13,506 nucleotides of DNA, from contig JAZDHC010000022.1 of assembly GCA_043806395.1 (NCBI GenBank), positions 1 to 13,506 of the forward strand, in the 5' to 3' direction. Position numbers and translations under genes: made by a program. The number at the start of each line of letters is the position of its first letter. Within the stretch, counting starts at the first letter, position 1. This stretch comes from CG2-30-40-21 sp043806395. GTDB taxonomy: Bacteria > UBA9089 > CG2-30-40-21. Of the stretch, positions 1 to 6,041 are shown one piece after another. Under the pieces are notes generated by a model. The model searched no databases. It saw only the letters and a program-made list of their open reading frames with translations, and had not been told where the DNA came from.

Positions 1-1
1 A

Positions 2-107
2 AGGTTTATCGCTTTAACCACTCCAAAGTATACATTTAACCCCCGCACATGGAAGTAGAAATACCTCCAGATGACATACTCTGGTGTGGAATGAAAGCGA
101 TAAACCT
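2..107. repeat. Foldback element or long imperfect hairpin
   Basis: Positions 2-15 (AGGTTTATCGCTTT) are perfectly complementary to 94-107 (AAAGCGATAAACCT). Pairing continues imperfectly inwards, with the strand around 20-31 resembling the reverse complement of about 76-89, so most of the 106 bases can fold into one stem. A smaller hairpin, CCAGA/TCTGG, lies at 67-84. No ORF in this stretch looks like a protein. It could be a small MITE, or a structured 3' region of a gene left of the window. The left flank is cut off by the window edge, so a target-site duplication cannot be tested. Confidence 0.5.
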
Positions 108-141
108 ATCTCTTATTTACCCACACAAATCGTGATAGAAC

Positions 142-185
142 AGACTTTTATCTGTAAAAGGTGTATCCACAGGCTACCTATAGCC
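142..185 (-). other. Two short hairpins downstream of the MerR-type gene
   Basis: Read on the minus strand just after the regulator's stop codon, AGGCTA-TAGG-TAGCCT and then CTTTTA-CAGA-TAAAAG can each form a 6-bp stem with a 4-base loop. They lie where a transcript end would be expected, but no T-run follows either stem, so a terminator role is only a guess. Confidence 0.25.
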
Positions 186-199
186 TACAGCTATTCACT

Positions 200-739
200 C
201 TACGGAATAATCCATTCCCCATTAACCTTAAATATATACTGCCCGGATATAATCTTTGCCTCAAGGGATGTAGATTTGATAGAGATGAGGATATTTTTTA
301 TCAGATGGTTTACCGGAAAGATAATAGCTATCCGTTCTTTTTCCTTTTTGAGTCGAAGAAAATCCAACAGTTCTTCATTAGAATATATACCATATTCATC
401 CTCAAAATCTGTATAAAGATAGCACTCAATATTCTCTGTCAGTTGCTTGACACTAAACTCAATGGCTGGGTTATATTCTAACCAGTTTAATATGCCTTTT
501 AGCTTATGCAGGGGGAGCCCTGTATCCTTGAGCCTTTTTATAATGGATAGTTTCATGACATCAGCTGTAGAAAATTTTCGCCAGCCACGGGTTGTTTGCC
601 TTTCAGCATCAAACATTCCCCGCAAATCCCAATCATTTACCATTCGATAGGTAATATCTGTGTATTTGGTAAGCTGATTACAGGCAAGAACCTTGGTGTT
701 GATTGCCTCAAATATCCTGTTCCATTTTTCAGACCACAT
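200..739 (-). CDS. MerR-type HTH transcriptional regulator
   Basis: This 179-residue protein has a winged helix-turn-helix of the MerR type at about residues 18-85: a helix-turn-helix around TYRMVNDWDLRGMF, the wing RQTTRGWRKFS, and the following helix DVMKLSIIKRLKDTGLPLHKLKGIL. The arginine/tryptophan wing and the 'LKDTGLPLHKLKGIL' stretch are typical of the fold. The C-terminal ~90 residues are acidic, then hydrophobic, and show no effector motif I recognise; there is no cysteine pattern suggesting a metal sensor. The ATG follows AGGGA and lies only 4 bp after the stop of the zinc-ribbon gene, so the two are probably translated from one transcript. The DNA target and the signal cannot be read from sequence. 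Confidence 0.8.
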   Translation of the reverse strand: MWSEKWNRIFEAINTKVLACNQLTKYTDITYRMVNDWDLRGMFDAERQTTRGWRKFSTADVMKLSIIKRLKDTGLPLHKLKGILNWLEYNPAIEFSVKQLTENIECYLYTDFEDEYGIYSNEELLDFLRLKKEKERIAIIFPVNHLIKNILISIKSTSLEAKIISGQYIFKVNGEWIIP

Positions 740-743
740 ATTA

Positions 744-1088
744 TCATCCCTGTCCCTTTGTCAGCATTGTTCGAATGAAAGGTGCCATGAGAACCATACC
801 GCCAACTAACAATAAAATAAAGACAAGCAAGATCCCCATAATCATCATCTTTTTGGGTTCAATAGCGAGCTTACCCTGATTACGATTAACCTCATCCCTT
901 TCCTTTAAGAGTGTTGCCTTCAGTTCCTCTGGAAGGTCATTAAAGGAGGCAATACCCTTGGCAGAGGTAGCATCTTTAACATTGGCAATCTCTTGTTTGT
1001 CTTCTTTTTTACGAAACACTACATGACATAAATTACAATAAAGAGCATCCTCTGTATTTTTTTCATATCCACAATGAGGACAAAACAT
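744..1088 (-). CDS. Small zinc-ribbon protein with one transmembrane helix
   Basis: This 114-residue protein opens with a rubredoxin-like zinc ribbon, two CxxC pairs at Cys3/Cys6 and Cys18/Cys21 (CPHCG...CNLC). A charged linker rich in Lys and Glu follows, with a short amphipathic stretch DLPEELKATLLKERDE at about 51-66. Residues 81-104 form a single hydrophobic helix, and the end is short and basic. The layout suggests a ribbon and linker facing the cytoplasm, anchored by a C-terminal membrane segment. I chose the ATG at 1088 because AGGAGG sits 7 bases upstream; a frame-open start at 1133 would add 15 residues without a ribosome-binding site. It is 4 bp upstream of the MerR-type gene and likely shares its transcript. 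Function unknown. Confidence 0.75.
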   Translation of the reverse strand: MFCPHCGYEKNTEDALYCNLCHVVFRKKEDKQEIANVKDATSAKGIASFNDLPEELKATLLKERDEVNRNQGKLAIEPKKMMIMGILLVFILLLVGGMVLMAPFIRTMLTKGQG

Positions 1089-1099
1089 TAGTGAACCTC

Positions 1100-1197
1100 C
1101 TATGAACACATGGCAATAAGGTAATAGGGTCATATGGTAATCGGTGAGGAGTGATTACTAATTATCTCTTACCGATTACTGATTACCGATTACCTTA
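1100..1197. repeat. GGTAAT/ATTACC-rich intergenic spacer
   Basis: The spacer between rpiB and the zinc-ribbon gene is built from short variants of GGTAAT and its complement: GGTAATAGGG, GGTAATCGGT, ACCGATTACTGATTACCGATTACC. GGTAATCGGT (1136-1145) is complementary to ACCGATTACC (1185-1194), so a hairpin with a 10-bp stem is possible. Similar words recur in the spacer at 3190-3245. I see no promoter here, so the downstream pair may depend on read-through from rpiB. Confidence 0.55.
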
Positions 1198-1656
1198 TCA
1201 CCTTATGACCTCTTCCCACTCCATTTCCAACTGAGTAATCTTTCTAATCCTTCCCTCATGCCTGCCACCAGCAAAATCTGTGGCTAAAAAAACATCTACC
1301 ATCTCTATGGCTATATGAGGCTCAATTACTCGGGCACCCAATACAAGGATATTGGCATCATTATGTTCCCTGCAAAGTTTAGCCATCTGTGTAGTATGAC
1401 ATAAGGCTGCCCTGATCCCATGGATTTTATTAGCTGTAATGCTCATGCCCACACCTGTGCCACAGATTAATATCCCATAATTACAAATTCCATCCCTTAC
1501 AGCTTGTGCCACCTTTATCCCAAAATCAGGGTAATCAACAGGATCCTCACTATTATTAGCACCACAATCCATAACCTCATAGCTATGACGAAGGTGTTCT
1601 GCAATCTCTTCCTTTAATCTATATCCAGCATGATCAGCCCCTAATGCAATTTTCAT
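1198..1656 (-). CDS. rpiB: Ribose-5-phosphate isomerase B
   Basis: This 152-residue protein is a full-length member of the RpiB/LacAB family, which interconverts ribose 5-phosphate and ribulose 5-phosphate in the non-oxidative pentose phosphate pathway. Family residues are present: Asp8-His9 in GADHAG, the catalytic Cys65 in CGTGVGMSI, the RAALCH stretch at 82-87, His98 in REHND, and GGRHEGRIRKI near the end. Its ATG overlaps the stop codon of the phosphatase gene by 4 bases (ATGA), with GGAGG 10 bases upstream, so translation is probably coupled. Pentose phosphates feed heptose and Kdo synthesis, which would suit the LPS genes upstream, but the pairing with a phosphatase is also common elsewhere. 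The assignment is secure. Confidence 0.96.
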   Translation of the reverse strand: MKIALGADHAGYRLKEEIAEHLRHSYEVMDCGANNSEDPVDYPDFGIKVAQAVRDGICNYGILICGTGVGMSITANKIHGIRAALCHTTQMAKLCREHNDANILVLGARVIEPHIAIEMVDVFLATDFAGGRHEGRIRKITQLEMEWEEVIR

Positions 1657-2108
1657 TCTTTAATAACCTCCACCAACTGATAAAGACACTTTTTTATTTT
1701 AATAAGGCATGTCTCATACGCCTCTCTGGATCCACCAAAGGGATCTGGTATGCCTTCTTTGTCCCCGACAGATGTATATTCTGTTAATAAAAAAACCTTT
1801 TCCTTTGCCTCTGGAACAAGACCAAGTATGCTTTTTACATGAGAGGTTTCCATGGTTAAGATCAGATCAGCCCATTTAATCAAAGGAATATTCAGTGGGG
1901 TAACAATATGAGCATCAGGCGAAATTCCTTCTTTTTCCAGCACCATTAATGTTAATAAAGGGATATGGCTGTTTATGCCTGCTGATACACCCGCTGATCT
2001 GACCTCTATTCCCATTTCATTTTCTCTGACTATCTTTTTTAATAAATATTCAGCCATCAAGCTTCGACAGGTATTTCCTGTACAGATAAACAATATTTTT
2101 TGTATCAT
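1653..2108 (-). CDS. Low-molecular-weight protein phosphatase (arginine- or tyrosine-phosphatase)
   Basis: This 151-residue enzyme carries the P-loop CTGNTCRS (nucleophile Cys9, Arg15) and the general-acid loop DPFGG (Asp122) of the low-molecular-weight phosphatase family. Threonine in the loop (Thr13 of GNTCRS) is the residue that distinguishes YwlE-type protein-arginine phosphatases from tyrosine phosphatases, which usually have a larger residue. Adjacency to rpiB matches ywlE-rpiB in Firmicutes. A Wzb-like role with the surface-polysaccharide genes upstream is the alternative. I prefer the ATG at 2108, 11 bases after AGGAGG; the in-frame GTG at 2118-2120 overlaps that Shine-Dalgarno sequence and is unlikely to be used. 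The start lies 1 bp after the stop of the upstream glycosyltransferase. Confidence 0.9.
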   Translation of the reverse strand: MIQKILFICTGNTCRSLMAEYLLKKIVRENEMGIEVRSAGVSAGINSHIPLLTLMVLEKEGISPDAHIVTPLNIPLIKWADLILTMETSHVKSILGLVPEAKEKVFLLTEYTSVGDKEGIPDPFGGSREAYETCLIKIKKCLYQLVEVIKE

Positions 2109-2109
2109 T

Positions 2110-3156
2110 TTATTTCGCACCTCCTGAAATAATCAACCCTTTTGCTGCTGCCACTACCTCACCCGGGGTTATCCCTTTCATACAATCAAATGTCTTTACA
2201 GGACACCGTTGTCCGCCATGTTTACTACATGGTCTACAACTTAAGCCCTTCTTTTCCACTACCCGAAACGATTCACCATAGGGTCCAAATCCCATATCAA
2301 TTGTAGTTGGACCAAATAGGGCTACAGTTGGGGTCTTCATGGCCATAGCCATATGAAGCGGACCAGAATCATTGGTAATAAACAATTGACACCTTTCCAT
2401 TACTCCGGCTAATTGCTTTAAGTTAAGCCTGCCTGCAGCAAGGATGGGACGGGTATGCATAAGCAAGGCAATCTTTTCTATCAGCCAGCCATCATCCCGT
2501 CCACCCACAAGTATTATCCTTGCCTTTAACTCATTTGCCAGAATATCGCCTACCTGAGCAAATCCTTCGGGAGTCCATCGCTTGGTAGGCCAGACAGAGC
2601 ATGGATTTATGCCTATTAATAATTCACCTGACAAGACACCATTTTTGGCTATAAACTCTCGTGAAAATTCTTTATCTTTATCAGAAACATATATTCTTAA
2701 AGGATAATCACCCTTAGGCACCCCAAGTGCATAAGCTAATTCAAGATTTCTTTCTGCCTCATGGAGTTCCAAACGATATGGCACCTTAGAGGTAAAAAGA
2801 AAATTTCCTGCGTTTCTATCAAACCCAATCCGATAGGGAATGCCACAAAGAAAGGCAAGCGAACTGGAACGAAATGAAGGGTGAGGGATAACAGCCAGTG
2901 AAAACCGCATTCTTCGAAGCTCTTCAACCACCTTCAGAAAATGAAAAATCCCCTTCTGCTGCCCCTTTTTATCATAAGAGATAATATTGGCAAGACAAGG
3001 ATCTCCAGATAAGACATCCTTTCCTTTAACAGTGGTTATCAGGTGCAACTCTGCCCCGGGAAAGCCTTTTGATAGCGATTGAATCAAGGGTGTAGCAAGA
3101 ACCACATCCCCAATAAATGCTGTTTGGATGATTAATATTTTTTTTATTTCTGCCAT
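2110..3156 (-). CDS. GT9 glycosyltransferase, heptosyltransferase II-like
   Basis: This 348-residue GT9 enzyme is of the ADP-heptose:LPS heptosyltransferase type and would add L,D-heptose to the inner core at the cytoplasmic membrane. The N-terminal acceptor domain begins QTAFIGDVVLATPL (Asp17 matches the catalytic Asp of WaaC/WaaF). The donor domain has NPCSVWPTKRWTPEGFA (Lys192), TNDSGPLHMA and ALFGPTT, then four cysteines in CRPC...C...C near 307-325. It resembles the GT9 product encoded just upstream (3307-4464), so the two look like diverged paralogues. I chose the ATG at 3156; an in-frame GTG (3166-3168) overlaps the Shine-Dalgarno GGAGAG, which lies 11 bases before the ATG and inside a perfect hairpin. 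The sugar specificity cannot be read from sequence. Confidence 0.9.
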   Translation of the reverse strand: MAEIKKILIIQTAFIGDVVLATPLIQSLSKGFPGAELHLITTVKGKDVLSGDPCLANIISYDKKGQQKGIFHFLKVVEELRRMRFSLAVIPHPSFRSSSLAFLCGIPYRIGFDRNAGNFLFTSKVPYRLELHEAERNLELAYALGVPKGDYPLRIYVSDKDKEFSREFIAKNGVLSGELLIGINPCSVWPTKRWTPEGFAQVGDILANELKARIILVGGRDDGWLIEKIALLMHTRPILAAGRLNLKQLAGVMERCQLFITNDSGPLHMAMAMKTPTVALFGPTTIDMGFGPYGESFRVVEKKGLSCRPCSKHGGQRCPVKTFDCMKGITPGEVVAAAKGLIISGGAK

Positions 3157-3167
3157 TTTTTTCTTCA

Positions 3168-3183
3168 CTCTCCGATTGGAGAG
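3168..3183 (-). promoter_or_regulatory. Hairpin enclosing the ribosome-binding site of the GT9 gene
   Basis: On the minus strand CTCTCC-AATC-GGAGAG is a perfect 6-bp stem with a 4-base loop. Its 3' arm is the only Shine-Dalgarno-like sequence before the ATG at 3156, so pairing would hide the ribosome-binding site. Ribosomes leaving the upstream gene, or another factor, would have to open it. That role is inferred. Confidence 0.4.
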
Positions 3184-3189
3184 GAAGGC

Positions 3190-3260
3190 AGGTAATAGGG
3201 CAATAGGTAATCACCAACATTTGACCACATCACCTTATTACCCTTCCTACCTCTTCCATC
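3190..3260. repeat. GGTAAT/ATTACC-rich spacer, second copy
   Basis: Between the two GT9 genes the spacer repeats short words such as GGTAATAGGGCAATAGGTAAT and CACCTTATTACCC, close to those at 1100-1197. It carries no visible promoter. On the minus strand the part at 3230-3273 is open in the frame of the upstream GT9 gene and may be its former 3' end (see the element at 3274-3431). Confidence 0.45.
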
Positions 3261-3273
3261 CCTTCCACTCTAA

Positions 3274-3431
3274 GGGCCCCAGAAAAAATAAGTTGTACAC
3301 AAAGAGTCACTCAAGACGCTTGGCTGGTAAGGCGTGAGAAGCGAGCATACTACTGTATGATTGCTCCGAACAACGAAGCCAGTCAAGATGTATCGGTGAC
3401 ACGACTGTACAAGTTATTTTTTCTGGGGCCC
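3274..3431. mobile_element. 158-bp MITE-like foldback element in the 3' end of a GT9 gene
   Basis: The ends are inverted repeats: 3274-3299 (starting GGGCCCCAGAAAAAATAA) matches the reverse complement of 3406-3431 except for one base, and both end in TGTACA towards the inside. TAA lies directly outside each end (3271-3273 and 3432-3434), consistent with a 3-bp target-site duplication. The inside is itself an imperfect palindrome centred near 3350 (CATAC/GTATG), so the whole element can fold into one long hairpin. It is far too short for a transposase and would have to be moved in trans. It supplies the last 41 codons and stop of the GT9 gene at 3307-4464. I do not recognise the family of the terminal repeats. 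Confidence 0.85.
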
Positions 3432-4464
3432 TAAGCAACCTCTTAACCGCTTCCACTACCTCTTCAGCGGTAATGGATTTCATACATTCATGAGTCTTTT
3501 TTGGACATTCTCTGCTGCCATGCGAACTGCATGGGCGACAGGATAAATCCTTTTCCAAAACAATGTGCAAACCATTTCCATGAGGACCAAATCCAAGGTC
3601 AAGGGTTGTTGGCCCAAACATACTTATTGTAGACACCCCCAGAGCTGCTGCAATATGAAGGGGTGCTGAATCATTGGTAATCAAAATGTCACACCTCTGG
3701 ATAAGTGTTGGCAATTCTAACAAGGATGTCCAGTTAACAAGGTTTAATGGTTTTTTATCCATCCATGCCTCTATTTTTTTTCCCAATTCTATGTCTCTGG
3801 CATCACCAATAAGGACTATTTTGGCATTTAATTCATTCATCAATCTATTCCCTGTCTCCACAAACCCTTCTATTGTCCATTGCTTTGTCTCCCATTTTGC
3901 ACCCGGACACATACCAATCACCAAATCCTTATCCTCAATCCCAAGATCTTTCAAACACTCAAGAACCTGACTTTTTCTGTCTTTACCTATCTTCAACTCT
4001 GGAACGCGATTATCTGAAGAAAGAATCCCAAACCTTGTCAGGGGCTCAAAATAAAAATCAATGATATGGGATTGCTCTGGCATTAACCTGTACTTGAACC
4101 ATATCCTTAACAATCTCAAAAACCTGTGTTTAGAGTAATGAATCTTATGTCTTATTCGTGAAAATAGATAGATTAATATACTTCTCAAGTTCCAATGAAG
4201 GTCTACCAACAGGTCAAATTGCTCTGAATTTATCTCATGGATAAGCTTTATTAATCCCCAAAATCCAGCCTTTGAATCAAAAATAAATACCTTGTCAATA
4301 TACGGGAATAGCTTTGTTATCTCAAGAAACTCCTTTTTTACCACAAGACATAATTTAGCATATGGATACCTTTCCCTTAGCGTCCGCAGTACAGGGGTTG
4401 TAAGTACAATATCTCCAATAGAGCTAAATCTAATCACAAGTATCTTGTTTATTAGTCGTTGCAT
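3307..4464 (-). CDS. GT9 heptosyltransferase-like protein with a repeat-encoded C-terminus
   Basis: This 385-residue GT9 glycosyltransferase has IRFSSIGDIVLTTPVL at the N-terminus (Asp18), CPGAKWETKQWTIEGF and TNDSAPLHIAAAL in the donor domain, MFGPTT, and a CRPC...C...C cluster like its neighbour. The conserved protein ends near VVEAVKRLL. The last 41 residues (345-385, RAPEKITCTVV...LPAKRLE) and the stop are encoded by the foldback element at 3274-3431 and have nothing GT9-like. Activity may well survive because the family core is complete. I chose the ATG at 4464, with GAGG 5 bases upstream, overlapping the end of lpxK by 13 bp; an upstream frame-open start at 4491 lies deeper in lpxK. Probably an inner-core heptosyltransferase. 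Confidence 0.88.
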   Translation of the reverse strand: MQRLINKILVIRFSSIGDIVLTTPVLRTLRERYPYAKLCLVVKKEFLEITKLFPYIDKVFIFDSKAGFWGLIKLIHEINSEQFDLLVDLHWNLRSILIYLFSRIRHKIHYSKHRFLRLLRIWFKYRLMPEQSHIIDFYFEPLTRFGILSSDNRVPELKIGKDRKSQVLECLKDLGIEDKDLVIGMCPGAKWETKQWTIEGFVETGNRLMNELNAKIVLIGDARDIELGKKIEAWMDKKPLNLVNWTSLLELPTLIQRCDILITNDSAPLHIAAALGVSTISMFGPTTLDLGFGPHGNGLHIVLEKDLSCRPCSSHGSRECPKKTHECMKSITAEEVVEAVKRLLRAPEKITCTVVSPIHLDWLRCSEQSYSSMLASHALPAKRLE

Positions 4465-5522
4465 AAATACCTCAACAAATCTTCCTGCCAATTAGGGGTA
4501 GTAACCTCAAGCCGTATTTTCAAAAAGAATAATGGAAAACTGCTATCATATCTTTCTGCCAATCGAATCATATCCTTTTCTGTTGTTACCACCATATCTG
4601 CCTTTTTTGCCATTTCTTCAATCCTCAGCAGACAGGCAGAATCATATTGATAATGATCTGGAAACCGTAATGGAATTATACCGTTAGGTTCAAATTGTCT
4701 CAAGCTATGTTCAAAAGACTCTGGTGAGCCAATGCCTGAAAAGGCAAGGATTGTTTTCCCTTTTATTAATGATAGAGGATAGGTACTTGAATCCTCTTGC
4801 CCCCTGATTAAGCACAATGGCAAATGAATGCTTGTCAGAATCAATGCCTTTGGGTTTAACCCTTTGACCATATTCACAAAAGGGGTAATATCTGTCACCA
4901 TATCTGTATGTGTAAGGATAATTACCCGAGCTCTTTTCATAGAAGAAAGCGGTTCTCTTAATACCCCTTCTGGAAACAACCGCAATCCTTGTTGAGGGAT
5001 AGAAACATCGTGTAATAAAATATCTACGGCCCGATAAAGCTTAAGATGCTGAAATCCATCATCAAGCAAAAGGGTATCACAGCCAAATTCCTGGGCAGCA
5101 TATCTTCCTGAAGCCCATCGATTTTTGCCTGCCAACACAGGAATGCCGGGCAGGTTTTTAGCTAAAAGACATGCCTCATCTCCAGCGTCTTCAGGGGAAA
5201 TATTTTCCGAGACAACACCCTGCTGTCGCTCATATCTGCCCTGATACCCTCTTATTAACACCCCAACCCTTTTCCCTGCATCTTGCAATAGGGATGCTAT
5301 TTCTATTATTGCCGGTGTTTTCCCGCTGCCGCCAACCGTAAGATTGCCAACACTAATTATCCTTACAGGAAGCTTTTTTTCTCTCAAAAAACCATACTTA
5401 TAGCCACACATCCTCATTTTAATCAGGACAAAATATACAAGGGATAATACCCTGAGGAAGAGCCGAATAATAAACCCCTTTCTTTTCCCAAGCATAATTT
5501 CACGAAAATACATTATCATCAT
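4452..5522 (-). CDS. lpxK: Tetraacyldisaccharide 4'-kinase (lipid A 4'-kinase)
   Basis: LpxK transfers phosphate from ATP to the 4' position of the tetraacyldisaccharide lipid A precursor at the inner membrane. The Walker A loop VGNLTVGGSGKTP is at residues 58-70, preceded by LPVRIIS as is usual in the family. Other family marks are RGYQGRY, the DDGFQH motif at 154-159, GLRLFPEGVLREP and a late VTTEKDMIRL. A hydrophobic N-terminal helix (about 17-36) gives the usual membrane attachment. Length is normal. The start is uncertain: ATGs lie at 5522, 5519, 5513 and 5495 and none has a good Shine-Dalgarno sequence. The 5495 ATG gives the most family-like N-terminus; the promoter position favours leaderless translation from 5522. 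The gene overlaps the next GT9 gene by 13 bp. Confidence 0.93.
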   Translation of the reverse strand: MMIMYFREIMLGKRKGFIIRLFLRVLSLVYFVLIKMRMCGYKYGFLREKKLPVRIISVGNLTVGGSGKTPAIIEIASLLQDAGKRVGVLIRGYQGRYERQQGVVSENISPEDAGDEACLLAKNLPGIPVLAGKNRWASGRYAAQEFGCDTLLLDDGFQHLKLYRAVDILLHDVSIPQQGLRLFPEGVLREPLSSMKRARVIILTHTDMVTDITPFVNMVKGLNPKALILTSIHLPLCLIRGQEDSSTYPLSLIKGKTILAFSGIGSPESFEHSLRQFEPNGIIPLRFPDHYQYDSACLLRIEEMAKKADMVVTTEKDMIRLAERYDSSFPLFFLKIRLEVTTPNWQEDLLRYLCND

Positions 5523-5528
5523 ATAGTT

Positions 5529-5557
5529 ATTATATCATCATAAACAAGATTTGTCAA
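5529..5557 (-). promoter_or_regulatory. Consensus sigma-70 promoter of the lpxK operon
   Basis: On the minus strand, -35 TTGACA (5557-5552) and -10 TATAAT (5534-5529) are both perfect and separated by 17 bases. The expected transcription start falls at about 5522, the first ATG of lpxK. It should drive lpxK and the genes downstream of it. Confidence 0.85.
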
Positions 5558-5566
5558 TTCCCTTTG

Positions 5567-5788
5567 TTATATTTTAGCTGTGAAAATGGTCATTGTCTCG
5601 GTTCCTCTGATGGTAAATATTGCTTCAGCATGATTTTTTGTCTCAAGGTATACTGAAAGAGGTTTCCCTTTAGATGTCAGCCCTTCTCGTATGAAAAAGG
5701 CAGTTTCAGATAACGATAAGGGGTTACCCTCAATGGCATTACTATTGTATGTCCAGTCAATCCTCAATTTTTCTCCAATGGCAGCCAT
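5567..5788 (-). pseudogene. Fic-family protein remnant, N-terminal region only
   Basis: The 73-residue ORF contains LRIDWTYNSNAIEGNPLSL, followed by ETAFFIREGLTSKGKPLSVYLETKNHAEAI. This is the characteristic N-terminal segment of Fic/DOC-family proteins (SNAIEGN with the inhibitory-helix type sequence, then NHAEAI). The catalytic HPFxxGNGR motif that normally follows is absent: the similarity stops after NHAEAI and the frame ends 16 codons later, just before the lpxK promoter. The true reading frame continues upstream of this ATG through RPIDADK to the inserted element at 5811. It is therefore a gene broken at both sides and cannot be an AMP-transferase. Confidence 0.8.
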
Positions 5789-5810
5789 TTTATCAGCATC
5801 TATTGGTCGA

Positions 5811-5985
5811 CAGGCTGTTACGGAACTAAAGTTGTTGTAGGGACAGAGCCTGCCCCTGCAAAAGCAGGGGGCTCATCCCTGTCCGTAAAATGCATCAGAC
5901 GGACACCCACAAGGGGATGTCCCTACGGAATACGGACAACATATTGTATGCATCTCATGCCAAATGCCTATTCCGTAACAGCCTG
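5811..5985. mobile_element. 175-bp MITE-like element inserted in the Fic gene
   Basis: Perfect 14-bp terminal inverted repeats, CAGGCTGTTACGGA (5811-5824) and TCCGTAACAGCCTG (5972-5985), are bracketed by the direct repeat TCGA (5807-5810 and 5986-5989), consistent with a 4-bp target-site duplication. Removing the element and one TCGA restores an open Fic frame across the junction. There is no transposase. A smaller palindromic repeat is nested inside at 5837-5926. Confidence 0.85.
5837..5926. repeat. Palindromic repeat nested in the MITE-like element
   Basis: GTAGGGACA (5837-5845) pairs with TGTCCCTAC (5918-5926), and between them GCCCCTGC/GCAGGGGGC around an AAAA loop forms an inner hairpin, with a further GGACACCC...GGGGATGTCC arm. 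The GTAGGG...CCCTAC outline resembles the repeats in ileS and at 13428-13487. It probably inserted into the element, or was captured by it. Confidence 0.6.
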
Positions 5986-6027
5986 TCGAGTAGCCAAGTT
6001 TTCTTCACATAAGATTATTTCTTCCAT
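5968..6027 (-). pseudogene. Severed 5' end of the Fic-family gene
   Basis: An ATG at 6027 with GAGG 6 bases upstream starts 15 bp after the stop of the FapA-type gene and reads MEEIILCEENLAT before running into the element, which stops it after 19 codons. Joined through a single TCGA it continues as MEEIILCEENLATRPIDADK into the 5567-5788 remnant. This shows that the Fic gene was once the next gene of the ileS-FapA-type operon. Confidence 0.65.
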
Positions 6028-6041
6028 TTTTTACCTCACCC

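Noticed and set aside
84..778. Several plus-strand ORFs across the MerR-type and zinc-ribbon genes
   Set aside because: They lie antisense to a convincing helix-turn-helix and a zinc ribbon and have no protein-like motifs or ribosome-binding sites.
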